NCBI GenBank assembly: GCA_003241695.1
Contig: QFPN01000017.1
Coordinates: 1-15,443, forward strand
DNA from: Ancylobacter novellus
GTDB lineage: Bacteria; Pseudomonadota; Alphaproteobacteria; Rhizobiales; Methylopilaceae
Direction: 5' to 3'
Length of the DNA stretch: 15,443 bases
Positions 1-8,130 of the stretch are shown here, one piece after another. Positions within the stretch are counted from its first letter, which is position 1, and each line of letters begins with the position of its first letter. The translations under genes and the position numbers were made by a program. The notes under the pieces are model-generated. The model was not told the origin of the DNA, made no database searches, and worked only from the letters and a program-made list of their open reading frames with translations.

Positions 1-34
1 CGATCTCTTCAGGTGCGTGCCTCTTCCTCGGCAT
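1..34 (-). CDS. IS3-family transposase OrfA, first 11 residues (partial)
   Basis: The frame starts with ATG at 34-32 and reads MPRKRHAPEEI before the window ends. This closely resembles the beginning of IS3-family OrfA proteins, which carry a helix-turn-helix that binds the IS ends and are normally fused by frameshifting to the DDE catalytic OrfB. A clean GGAGG ribosome site (plus-strand 43-47) sits 8 nt upstream of the ATG, which supports this start. The ATG overlaps the TGA that closes the disrupted mrr frame. Only the first codons are visible, so the subgroup and the intactness of the transposase cannot be judged. Confidence 0.7.
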   Translation of the reverse strand, partial: MPRKRHAPEEI

Positions 35-99
35 CAGACAGTCCTCCAAATGGCCAAAAGCCATACCTCAGGGAGGAACACTTCGCAGGGGGCAGACCA
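1..99 (-). mobile_element. IS3-family insertion sequence, one terminus (partial)
   Basis: The homology of the mrr reading frame stops abruptly after the Gln codon at 102-100. The next minus-strand bases read TGGTCTGCCCCC, which has the TG start and pyrimidine-rich form of IS3-family terminal repeats. About 65 bp further in, a transposase OrfA-like reading frame begins. The element therefore starts at base 99 and continues beyond the left edge of the window. The other terminus and the target duplication are outside, so the exact IS name and copy length cannot be given. The family assignment rests on the OrfA N-terminus plus the terminus form; the exact boundary at 99/100 is inferred from where Mrr similarity ends. 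Confidence 0.75.
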
Positions 100-540
100 C
101 TGATAGGCGGCCTCGATCCGCTCCTCGGGCGTCGACGAAGCTTCCGGCGAGGGCACCTCGGTCGCAGGCGCGGCCGCGCCGTCAGGCGAGGGCTGATCGT
201 TTCGATAAAACTCTCGGAACGACGGGAAGCGCATGAGCATCGCGGTGTCGACGCGCTCCGGCTTTTCAGCGAGCAGACCGCGGCCGGCCTCTGTCGCGGT
301 GAACCGCCCTCGAGCGGGCGAGGCGATGAGGCCGGCCTTGCTCATGTAGAACTTTGCCCAGTGGATGCGGTTGTGCAGCAGCCGCTGCCGGCCGCTTGGC
401 AGCATCTATTCGCGCTCCTTCGCGGAGAGGCCGAGGTCGTCGGCCAGCCGATCAGCGACTTCTGCGACGCGCCGCTCTCCGGGCTGGGCGGCAAGGCGCA
501 GGACGGGGAGCATAAGAGACTGATAATCGGGGATGGGCAT
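100..540 (-). pseudogene. mrr: Mrr-type restriction endonuclease, N-terminal part, broken by amber codon and IS insertion
   Basis: From ATG 540-538 the frame reads MPIPDYQSLMLPVLRLA, then a winged-helix-like region, then MLPSGRQRLLHNRIHWAK, KAGLIASPARGRF and FPSFREF. This is the conserved Mrr N-terminal domain, the DNA-binding half of a modification-dependent (type IV) restriction enzyme. Codon 45 is TAG (408-406), where homologues usually carry an acidic residue just before the LPSGRQ motif; a single GAG-to-TAG change would explain it. An ATG follows the stop directly, so the part from 405 could be re-initiated. Independently, the frame is cut at codon 147 by the IS at base 99, so the PD-(D/E)xK catalytic domain is absent from the window. 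The start overlaps the stop of the upstream HNH gene (TGATG), so the gene was the last visible member of the restriction operon. It is almost certainly non-functional. Confidence 0.85.
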
Positions 541-1523
541 CAGAGTTCTACCGACCCGCGGACGACCGCGATCAAGCGGCGGAACTCTTCGTCAACGCCG
601 CTCGACTTCCAACGGTTGGCGAAGCGGCAAACGATCTGCAGATTGCCCTCTTCATAGTGACCGGAACTGTCGATCCGGTCGAGCGAGCACAACATCTCCT
701 TGTCGTCGCAGTCGCCGGAGAACTGCAGCTTCAGCCCGGTCAGCGCGCAGACCTCACCCTGAGCCTCAAGCAGCTTTTTCAAATAAGCCATGCAGGCGTC
801 TTTGCTGGCGAAGTTGAAGTCTTTGATCTTGACCGTCTTTTCGACGACCTGCCCATTCGCCTTGGCTGCTGTCGCGATAGCCTGGTCGGCCATTTCCCAG
901 ATTGAGTTCTGCTTCGAGTTGTAGACAAGGCCCGGATTGGACTTTGCGTTCTTGGCTTTGGTCGCCCATTCGGGCCTGCCGTGCCACGGTGAGAGATCGT
1001 CGCTGTCGATCATCGCGAGCGCATAGGCCGCATAGTCGTTGGAGAGCTGCTGCAGGGTGCTCTCGGTCGTCAGGAAGTCCTTCGCCTTGGCGTGCAGAGA
1101 TTGCCAGATCAGCTTGTTGCCCTTGCGGGTCTTGTCGGACCATGGCTCACAAGGCTTGTGGCAGATGTAGACCTGCTGGCCATCAGTCCGCGTCGGATCG
1201 ACGTCGAGGAAAATGTCCGGCGGGTCCGACCTGGAGATCGTCCACCAGATCTGATCCTTGTCCTTGTGGATCCAGACGTCGCCGGCGGTCTCCGAAATGA
1301 TGGTCATCAGGTTGAACCACCGCGACGCCACAGGGCGGGTCGGCGTAATCCCGGCCGCGGTCTTTTCTGTCCTAACCTGGTAGTCGATGAAGCCTTCGCG
1401 ATCTCCCGCAGTCCAAAAGCGGTGGCTGCCGACGGAGTTCATGGTCGCGACGGAACCGCGCTTCAGGCACTCCGGCCACGCATAGTTTTCGCGGCCGAAG
1501 TTGGCGATGAAGACGCGGGTCAC
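540..1523 (-). CDS. HNH-like protein of unknown role, in the type I RM operon (327 aa)
   Basis: The start is GTG at 1523-1521, overlapping the hsdS stop as GTGA; the stop overlaps the next ATG as TGATG. Both overlaps suggest translational coupling. The C-terminal third carries an HNH-nuclease-like signature: C259 with TG at 262-263, then SLDRIDSSGHYEEGNLQIVC at about 280-299, ending with an N-x-x-K at 303-306. This matches the SxDRID...GY...GN form common in phage-type HNH domains. The first 240 residues are tryptophan-rich and not recognised: FIANFGRENYAWPECL at 5-20, and WIHKDKDQIWWTIS with a following CHKPCEPW segment at 84-128. They could be a sensor domain, but that is a guess. No signal peptide or membrane segment is seen. 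Its place after hsdS suggests an accessory nuclease or a control factor for the RM system. Confidence 0.75.
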   Translation of the reverse strand: MTRVFIANFGRENYAWPECLKRGSVATMNSVGSHRFWTAGDREGFIDYQVRTEKTAAGITPTRPVASRWFNLMTIISETAGDVWIHKDKDQIWWTISRSDPPDIFLDVDPTRTDGQQVYICHKPCEPWSDKTRKGNKLIWQSLHAKAKDFLTTESTLQQLSNDYAAYALAMIDSDDLSPWHGRPEWATKAKNAKSNPGLVYNSKQNSIWEMADQAIATAAKANGQVVEKTVKIKDFNFASKDACMAYLKKLLEAQGEVCALTGLKLQFSGDCDDKEMLCSLDRIDSSGHYEEGNLQIVCRFANRWKSSGVDEEFRRLIAVVRGSVEL

Positions 1524-3058
1524 GACAGCGCCTTCGGCCTGCGGCCACGCTTCGGCGCAGGAGCAGCGGCGCGCTCGGCGCGGATGCGCTCGAGCAGGAC
1601 GCTCGCCGGCTCGTCGTTTGGATCCTGCGGAACGAGCTCGCCGCGGAACGCCTTGGCGAGAACGGCCTGATCCAGCCGGTCGAGCAGTTTTTGGGCCGAC
1701 ATCGCTTGCGCCGCCAGCCGGTCGATCGCCGCAAAGGCGTGCTCGATGCGGCGGACGATTTCGCGCTGTTCGTCAAAGCACATGAACGGCACGCCGAGTT
1801 CGCTGAGCTTGGTCCCGTTGACGTTTGCTTGGCCAACCTGCTGAGAGGCGACGGAAGCTACCCACTGTCGCCCGATCGCTGAGTTCAGATAATAGGCGAG
1901 CAGCTTTGGCTCGTAGCAGACAGTTTTGAGCCGAATGAGGTATGAGGCGAAGGACTCCGGCTTATCGCCCTCGTAGACGGCAGACTTACCGACAAGCTCG
2001 AAGCTGTTGGTCCTATTAAAAAGCACGTCCCCCTGATCGAGCAGCAAAGTGGGAAACTCGTCGTGCTCGTGGGGGAGGTAGCGGAGATCACTGCGGTCGA
2101 GCACGCCGCCTTGGATGTTGCCCATGCGGATAACCGGCACTCCGTCAGGCGACGAACCTGTCTTCGCGGATGTGCCGTACTGAATAAGCGTTGTGACTGA
2201 ATCGACCGACGCCCAGCGCCACTCGGTGGGCAGCGCGAACTCAGGCATCCATTCCGGTGCCACAGAATCTTTATATTGCCGATTTCGGCCCAGATCGGAA
2301 TTTCGCTGTGTCACGGCATCGCGACGAAGCCTCTGCACCTCCAGACCACTCGGCGCTTTTGAGTCATTATGCGAGCGCCACACTGCGGTCAGATCTCCTC
2401 GGAAGGCTGCGTCTAAAACAGCCTCGCGGTAGCGACTAACCAGCGCCCGCACCCCCTCCAGCTCCTCGCGCGCGCGCTTCGAGCGGGCGGACAGGCGGTC
2501 GATCTTCGCGACAATGCGGCGTTGCTCGAGAACGGGAGGCGTTCTGACGTGGAGCGCCTTCAACTCCGGGAAGTAGATCGTCGTGTGCGTCGAGCCTTCC
2601 CCGAAATTGCGGATGTCATCCCCTTCGGCCTGGATCGTGCGCATAAGAAAAAGCGGATCGAGCGCCGCGCTGCAGGTCCAAGTAACAAAATCCTGGCTGG
2701 TCGCCATTTCCCGACCGAGCTGGACGACGTAACCCACCGAGGCAGTTCTTGAGAGAGCGACCGTGCCGGCCGGCAGAAGGCGCGCAGAGGAATTGTCGAG
2801 ACCTGCCTGAGTAATGGTCTGCGCCGTATTCCAGATTTCACCACCGTGATGAGCGCGTGCGTCGCGAATTCCCATCCATTGAACGTCGCCATTCCAATAG
2901 GCGGAAACACTCCGGCTAGGAGTATGGCCGGTCCCCATGGTCGCAAGCTCCCCGAGCGGAAGCCACGACCAGCCTTCGGGCGTTTCGGTCTGGGGATTTC
3001 CCACAGACAGCGCGTGGCGCCCGGGAATGACCGTATCGGTTGCAGCGCGTCCGCTCAC
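1520..3058 (-). CDS. hsdS: Type I restriction-modification specificity subunit HsdS
   Basis: This 512-residue protein supplies sequence recognition for the HsdM2S methylase and the HsdR2M2S nuclease. It has the standard two-fold plan: target-recognition domain 1 at about 28-175, a helical spacer at about 176-228, target-recognition domain 2 at about 277-425, and a second spacer from about 428. The spacers are internal repeats: EQRRIVAKIDRL pairs with EQREIVRRIEHA, and AVLDAAFRGDL pairs with AVLAKAFRGEL. The two recognition domains differ, as expected for a bipartite target. The C-terminus is basic (PKRGRRPK). The start is GTG at 3058-3056, overlapping the hsdM stop as GTGA; the stop overlaps the next gene the same way. 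Length is slightly above the usual 400-450 residues, partly from the N-terminal 25 residues. No frame damage is seen. The target sequence cannot be read from the protein. Confidence 0.95.
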   Translation of the reverse strand: MSGRAATDTVIPGRHALSVGNPQTETPEGWSWLPLGELATMGTGHTPSRSVSAYWNGDVQWMGIRDARAHHGGEIWNTAQTITQAGLDNSSARLLPAGTVALSRTASVGYVVQLGREMATSQDFVTWTCSAALDPLFLMRTIQAEGDDIRNFGEGSTHTTIYFPELKALHVRTPPVLEQRRIVAKIDRLSARSKRAREELEGVRALVSRYREAVLDAAFRGDLTAVWRSHNDSKAPSGLEVQRLRRDAVTQRNSDLGRNRQYKDSVAPEWMPEFALPTEWRWASVDSVTTLIQYGTSAKTGSSPDGVPVIRMGNIQGGVLDRSDLRYLPHEHDEFPTLLLDQGDVLFNRTNSFELVGKSAVYEGDKPESFASYLIRLKTVCYEPKLLAYYLNSAIGRQWVASVASQQVGQANVNGTKLSELGVPFMCFDEQREIVRRIEHAFAAIDRLAAQAMSAQKLLDRLDQAVLAKAFRGELVPQDPNDEPASVLLERIRAERAAAPAPKRGRRPKALS

Positions 3059-4524
3059 TCCGCGGCCTCCGCCACCACGTCCGCCTCGTTCTCCTCAAGC
3101 TCCTCGCTCAGCGCCTCAATCTCCGCCATTGCGGCTTTGAGGTGTCCCAGGATCGCCGCAGCGATGTCGGCGGGGTCCTGCAGGCCCTCCTCGGCGTCGG
3201 TCTCCTCGCGCAGCCAGGTGATATCGAGATTGTCGCCGCGCGCGGCGATCTCGTCTCGCGTGAACTTCCGGAAACGGCCGGTCTCACCCTGATCGGTCCG
3301 CTCAGCGCCGCCATTTGGGTCGTCGCCATAGGCTGTGACGAAGTTATCAAAGTGGTCGGCGCGGAGCGGCGAGGTCTTGCCGAAGGCCGGCATGGCGGTG
3401 CGCATGTCGTAGATCCAGACAGCGTCGGTCGAGCCGGACGAGACATGCGCCTTCTGGAAGAACAGCACGTTGGTCTTCACGCCCTGCGCATAGAAGATGC
3501 CGGTGGGGAGCCGCAGGATGGTGTGGAGGTCGCAGGTCTCCATCATCATGCGGCGGAGTTCGCGCCCGCGGCCGTCCTCGAACAGCACGTTGTCGGGCAC
3601 GACCACCGCGGCGCGGCCGCCGGCTTTGAGCGCGCGCACGCAGTGCTCGACGAAGGGAAGCTGGTAGGAGGCGACGGCGGCCGTGACGGTGAAGTCTTCG
3701 CGGCTCGGCCGCCCGCCTGCGGGGCCGAAGGGCGGGTTGGTGAGGATGAGGTCCGCGCCTTTGAACTCCTGCGCGCCGCCGGCGGGCGAGAGCGTGTCGC
3801 CGAGCTTGATGTGGTCGCTCTCGACGCCGTGGAGCTGCAGGTTCATCAGCAGCAGGCGGTAGGTGTCGGCGACGTTCTCCATGCCGCGATAGGCGCGATG
3901 GATCTGGAACGCCTGCTCCTTTTCGGAGAGCGCGGTGTGGTCGTCGGTCTCGGCGCGGATCAGCTTGTCGGCGGCGATCAGGAAGCCGCCCGTGCCCGAG
4001 GCCGGATCCTGGATCACCTCGCCGGCCTTCGGCTGCATGAGGCGGGCGAGCACGTCGATCAGCACGCGGGGTGTAAAGTACTGGCCGGCGCCGCGCTTGG
4101 TCTCCTCGGCGTTCTTCTGCAGCAGGCCCTCGTAGAGATCGCCGAACGAGTCCCGCGCATCCGAGAACCATTCGAGCTCGTCGATCGCAGCGACCAGCGT
4201 CGCGAGGTTGGTGGGCTCGCGGATGACGGTCGAGGCGTTGACGAAGATCGCCTGGACGAGGCGGTCGGAGGTCTTTTGCGGGTCGCCCAGCGCCAGCAGC
4301 GTTTCGCGGTAGAGCTTGAGCTTCCCGGCGCCCTCGGCCTTCAACAGGTCCGGCCAGCGGTGACCTTCGGGCACCTTGATTTGGTCTGTGCCGCGCTCGT
4401 CCGCCATCTTGAGGAACAGCAGGTAGGTGAGCTCGGTGACATACTGGAAGTACGTGACGCCGTCCTTGCGCAGGATCGAGCACAGCCGCCAGAGCTTGTT
4501 GACGAGGTCGGACGAGGGGTTCAT
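3055..4524 (-). CDS. hsdM: Type I RM DNA adenine methyltransferase subunit HsdM
   Basis: The 489-residue protein transfers a methyl group from SAM to adenine N6 at the sites chosen by HsdS and is also part of the nuclease complex. It opens with the helical HsdM N-terminal domain (LWRLCSILRKDGVTYFQYVT at 11-30, then LTYLLFLKMADE). The linker GQYFTP is at 147-152, the SAM-binding motif DPASGTGGF at 173-181 and the catalytic NPPF at 263-266. The C-terminal 40 residues are acidic and helical. The start at 4524 is supported by GGAG (4536-4533) at a spacing of 8 nt. It lies 79 nt after hsdR and overlaps hsdS by GTGA. Length, motif order and the R-M-S gene order resemble type IB (EcoAI/EcoEI-like) systems; that subtype is inference. 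All catalytic motifs look intact. Confidence 0.96.
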   Translation of the reverse strand: MNPSSDLVNKLWRLCSILRKDGVTYFQYVTELTYLLFLKMADERGTDQIKVPEGHRWPDLLKAEGAGKLKLYRETLLALGDPQKTSDRLVQAIFVNASTVIREPTNLATLVAAIDELEWFSDARDSFGDLYEGLLQKNAEETKRGAGQYFTPRVLIDVLARLMQPKAGEVIQDPASGTGGFLIAADKLIRAETDDHTALSEKEQAFQIHRAYRGMENVADTYRLLLMNLQLHGVESDHIKLGDTLSPAGGAQEFKGADLILTNPPFGPAGGRPSREDFTVTAAVASYQLPFVEHCVRALKAGGRAAVVVPDNVLFEDGRGRELRRMMMETCDLHTILRLPTGIFYAQGVKTNVLFFQKAHVSSGSTDAVWIYDMRTAMPAFGKTSPLRADHFDNFVTAYGDDPNGGAERTDQGETGRFRKFTRDEIAARGDNLDITWLREETDAEEGLQDPADIAAAILGHLKAAMAEIEALSEELEENEADVVAEAAE

Positions 4525-4603
4525 CGCGGCGGCTCCGACGCTGGTGACTTGCGGGAGGGACCTCAGCCGAGGCCGCGGCGGGGCGCAACCCCGGCGCGCG
4601 AAT

Positions 4604-7600
4604 TCAGGCCGCGGTCGACGACGACCAGATCGCCTCGTTGAGGTCCTGCAACACCTCGCCGAGGCGGTTTTCGAACACCTTGTCGACGGCTGCGTATCCG
4701 CCCTGCTGGCGGAAGGCGGGCGCGTCGAGCAGCTCGCGATCGCCGACGGGCGTTTCCTTCAGCGCGCGGCCGATGCGACGCAGCCACTGCTTCTGCTTTT
4801 CGCTCCAGGCGCCGTTCGACAAGGCCTTCTCGATCGCGTTGTCCACGCGGGTTTCGTAGGCGACGAGCGGATCGCCCAGCGCCGCCTGGCGCACGAAGCC
4901 GATGATGTGGGCTGCGATGTCGGCGTTGCGCACGCGGCCATAGGCACGCCGCAGCGCCGTTTCTGAAAAGCCGGCGGCGTCGAGCTGGCGCGCAGCCTCT
5001 TTCAGCTCCTTGCGGGTCAGCTCCCGCGGGCGCTGCGTGGCGGCGATCAGGCCCGGCAGCGCGTTGCCTTCGGCTTTCACGAAGCGGACGAAAGAGGCGA
5101 TGTAGTCCTCCGGCGTCGAGGCGGTCCCATAGACCTCCTCGATCGCCGTGAGGCTGTCATCGTGGTCGGAGATGTAGACCTTCCGGCCCGGCCGGTCGGT
5201 CGGCGCCGCGTCGAGCAGGCGGACGACCTGCGGGGCCTTGTCGAAGGCGGCCGACACCTCCTGCGGGACAGCGTCCCGCGCCCAGTCCGTGAAGGCGGCC
5301 GGCGGCTTTCCGACAGCGGCCTCGAAGCTCTCGGCCTCGGCCTCCGTCAGCCGCTTCATGCGCGCCCTGAGCTTCGCCACGATCTGGTCGCGCACGAAGC
5401 GCCGGTCCTCGTCATGCGGGGCGCGCGCCAAGTCCTTCAGCAGGTCGGCGAAGCCGAGCTTCGGATCGACCACAATCGGCCGCATGTCGGTCATCGCCTG
5501 GAGGTTGGCGTAGACGTCGACGGCGTCGAAGATGCGGTAGTTCTCCTTGCGGATCTCCGGGCAGAGCCGCGTCGCGCGGCCGATCATCTGGTCCCACAGG
5601 ATGCGGCTGTTCACCCGGCGCACGAAGACGAGATCGTTGATCAGCGGCACGTCCACGCCGGTGGTCAGGAGGTCGACGGTGACGGCGTAGCGCGGCCGCG
5701 GATCGTTGCGGAAGCGGCGAATTTTTTCCGTCGGACGGTCGACGTCGCCGGTGATGCGCATGACCATGTCGTGCGGCTGCGGCCCGTGCTCGGCCTCGAG
5801 CGCCTTCCGGAGTTCCTCGACCAAAAGGTCCGCGTGGTTGCGGTCGACCGCGAAGATCAGCGCCTTGCCCGGCCGGGTCGGCGGGATCTCGGTGGCGATC
5901 GCCTCCGCCACGACGCGGTTGAAGTCGCGCGTCAGGACGCGGCGATTGAACTGCTCGACCTCGAAGTCGATCGCGTCAGGCGTCTCGAACAGGTCGATCT
6001 GGCCGGTGCGCGGGTCGAGCGTCTCGACCTCGACGCCGCCCTCGAAGCGGATGCCCGCGGTGTTGAGCGCTGTCACGATGCGGCGCGTCGGCGCCTGGTC
6101 GACGAGGAAGCCGTCGAGCACCGCCTGCCGGTAGCCGTAGTGGAAGACGGGCGCGCCGAAGATCTGCGTGGTGTGCAGCGCGGGCGTCGCGGTGAGCGCA
6201 ACTTTCACCGCGTCGAAATGCTCGAGCACGCGGCGGTAGCGCGAGAGGTAGTCGAGCGTGTCGCGGAAGGCGAGGTCGCTCTCGCGCATCTCGGCGTCGA
6301 GCGTGTAGCCGCGATGCGCCTCGTCGACGACGATGAGGTCATAGAGACCGGGCGAGGGCCGGTCGTCGGACTCTTCCAGCACCCGGCGCGCGAGCGACTG
6401 GACGGTCGCCACGTGCACGCGGTCCTGAACGTCCGGCAGCTTCTTCTCGAGACCGGCGACATTGTAGACCTGCGCGAACTTCAGAAAGCCCTCGACCTCG
6501 ACGTTCTCGAGCGCGGTTTCGGTCTGCTCGCCGAGCGCCGTTCGGTCGACGAGAAACAGGATGCGGCGGAAGCGCTTTGAGCGCAGCAACCGGTACATCA
6601 GCGCGATGCAGGTGAGCGTCTTGCCCGTGCCGGTCGCCATGGCGACGAGGATCTCGCTAAGGCCGTCTGCGATCGCCTTCTCGACCGCGTCGATCGCGTC
6701 GCGCTGATAGGGCCGCACGCCCGGAACGTCCGGTCCGTCTTCGGCCATCCCTGCGGGCGCGATCTGCTGTTCAAGCCGCTCGGTCAGGTCGCGCGGCGTG
6801 AACCATTCCGGCAGAGCGACGGGGCGGTTGACCACACGGCGCGCGTCCCAGAACCAGACGCCCGACTGCGTCTCGAGCTGACGCAGGTAAGGCCGTCCGT
6901 TGGTAGCGAAGACAAAGGGCGCCCGGTAGTTCTCGTCGAGACCGTGCGCGAAAGGCGCGTCCGCCACCGTCTCGTCGGGCGTCAGGCGGATGGACCTCGC
7001 ATAGCGCTTGGCCTGTTCCAGAGCCGCCGGGACGGCGGTCGCCGATCGCTTGGCCTCGATCACGCCGACGCAGGCGCCGTCGACGAACAGCGCATAGTCG
7101 ACCGGCCCGGTTTCGGTCGGCCACTCGGCGATCGCCATCGCGCGCTTCGGCAAGGGCCGGGCGCCGAGCGAATGGCGCAGTCGCAGGCTGTCCGCCTCCC
7201 AGCCTGCCGCGGCGAGCTGGGCATCGACGAGGACGCGCGTGTCCGCCTCGTCGACCACGATGCGCTCCGCGGCGTCCGCGGCGACGGCCGCGCGTTCGGC
7301 CTTCTCCGTGGCGGGCTGATCGGCGTTCGTCGCTTGCAGCGCCCGCAGTTCGGCCTCGACCTTGCCGCGGGCAGCCTCGGCTTCGCCGGCGAGCAGTTCC
7401 CACTGCGCCCGCTCGTCCGCCTCGCGGCTCGCTCGTTCGGTTTCGGTCTCGCTCGTCCTGCGGGCCTCGTCGGCCTCGCGCTGCGCACGCGCCGCCGCGT
7501 CTTCGCTCGCGACGAGCTTCGACCGCAACTCTTCGATCTGGCGCGCGAGCTCGCCGGAGATGTCGCGCGGCGGCTCAGGCGGCGCGAAAGGCGTCGGCAC

Positions 7601-7990
7601 GAAACTCGGATCGGTGAAGGTCCGGTGGAACCAGACCCCTAGCTCTCGGGCGAGCTTCAACGACGACAGAGCCTGCGCCGCGCTTCCCCGGTCACCATGC
7701 GCTGACGCATTCCCCAGCCGCCTGAGATGATGAAAGACGTCCGCGGCCTTGGTCGGCAGCGACCCGGCACGCTGCAGCCGCGCCAGCATCTCGGCGAAGC
7801 CCTCGCCCGTCGCAGCCAGAGCGCCTTGCTTGGCCGCGACCAGCTTCGCGAGCTCTTCGGAGAACTGCCGGATCTTGAGAATGCTCGTCGGCGGATCGAC
7901 GTGCAGCGCCCACTCGGCCAATGCGCCGAGCTTCGCGATTTGCGGCGAGCTCGTCGCCAGGAAATCGAAGTTTGAGGCGGCGCTGATCAT
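4604..7990 (-). CDS. hsdR: Type I restriction endonuclease subunit HsdR (EcoEI/type IB-like)
   Basis: The 1128-residue motor and nuclease subunit translocates DNA with ATP and cuts when blocked. Residues 1-125 form a DUF4145-like helical domain beginning with the typical NFDFL. A charged Ala/Glu/Arg coiled coil spans about 145-245. The nuclease domain follows, with D298 and the E312-A-K314 pair of a PD-(D/E)xK site. The SF2 helicase core shows Walker A MATGTGKT (451-458), DEAH (556-559), LTATP (599-603), TTGVDVP (776-782) and QMIGRATRL (801-809). The C-terminal region resembles the EcoEI R C-terminal domain. A TGA two codons upstream of ATG 7990 rules out a longer start in frame, although no clear Shine-Dalgarno is present. 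It heads the operon and is divergent from the HNH gene at 8131. All key residues are present. Confidence 0.96.
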   Translation of the reverse strand: MISAASNFDFLATSSPQIAKLGALAEWALHVDPPTSILKIRQFSEELAKLVAAKQGALAATGEGFAEMLARLQRAGSLPTKAADVFHHLRRLGNASAHGDRGSAAQALSSLKLARELGVWFHRTFTDPSFVPTPFAPPEPPRDISGELARQIEELRSKLVASEDAAARAQREADEARRTSETETERASREADERAQWELLAGEAEAARGKVEAELRALQATNADQPATEKAERAAVAADAAERIVVDEADTRVLVDAQLAAAGWEADSLRLRHSLGARPLPKRAMAIAEWPTETGPVDYALFVDGACVGVIEAKRSATAVPAALEQAKRYARSIRLTPDETVADAPFAHGLDENYRAPFVFATNGRPYLRQLETQSGVWFWDARRVVNRPVALPEWFTPRDLTERLEQQIAPAGMAEDGPDVPGVRPYQRDAIDAVEKAIADGLSEILVAMATGTGKTLTCIALMYRLLRSKRFRRILFLVDRTALGEQTETALENVEVEGFLKFAQVYNVAGLEKKLPDVQDRVHVATVQSLARRVLEESDDRPSPGLYDLIVVDEAHRGYTLDAEMRESDLAFRDTLDYLSRYRRVLEHFDAVKVALTATPALHTTQIFGAPVFHYGYRQAVLDGFLVDQAPTRRIVTALNTAGIRFEGGVEVETLDPRTGQIDLFETPDAIDFEVEQFNRRVLTRDFNRVVAEAIATEIPPTRPGKALIFAVDRNHADLLVEELRKALEAEHGPQPHDMVMRITGDVDRPTEKIRRFRNDPRPRYAVTVDLLTTGVDVPLINDLVFVRRVNSRILWDQMIGRATRLCPEIRKENYRIFDAVDVYANLQAMTDMRPIVVDPKLGFADLLKDLARAPHDEDRRFVRDQIVAKLRARMKRLTEAEAESFEAAVGKPPAAFTDWARDAVPQEVSAAFDKAPQVVRLLDAAPTDRPGRKVYISDHDDSLTAIEEVYGTASTPEDYIASFVRFVKAEGNALPGLIAATQRPRELTRKELKEAARQLDAAGFSETALRRAYGRVRNADIAAHIIGFVRQAALGDPLVAYETRVDNAIEKALSNGAWSEKQKQWLRRIGRALKETPVGDRELLDAPAFRQQGGYAAVDKVFENRLGEVLQDLNEAIWSSSTAA

Positions 7991-8130
7991 GCGTCACGAG
8001 GTCAAGACGGCGGATGCTGACGCGTCGAAGCAGGAGCCGACGCGAACCGATGCGGCGCAACCCTAACGTGACAAAACGTTGAGTGGTATAGGGTGCCTTC
8101 CGGCGCTCAGCGCATTTGAATCCACGACGC
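7991..8130. promoter_or_regulatory. Divergent intergenic region between hsdR and the HNH gene
   Basis: The 140 bp must hold the promoters for the restriction operon (leftward) and the HNH endonuclease gene (rightward). A candidate plus-strand -10 element, TATAGG, lies at 8088-8093, without a good -35. An inverted repeat, AACGT-N6-ACGTT, at 8065-8080 is centred in the region and could be an operator serving both directions. A GAATC (GANTC) site lies at 8118-8122. No start site can be fixed from sequence alone. Confidence 0.4.

Noticed and set aside
3040..4641. A 533-residue plus-strand frame opposite hsdM
   Set aside because: hsdM on the other strand has full motifs; the plus frame is His/Arg/Val-rich, has no family signature, and is an antisense by-product of high GC at third codon positions.
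5162..6580. A 472-residue plus-strand frame opposite hsdR
   Set aside because: It is antisense to the helicase motifs of HsdR and has only Asp/Arg/Val/Leu-biased sequence without domains.
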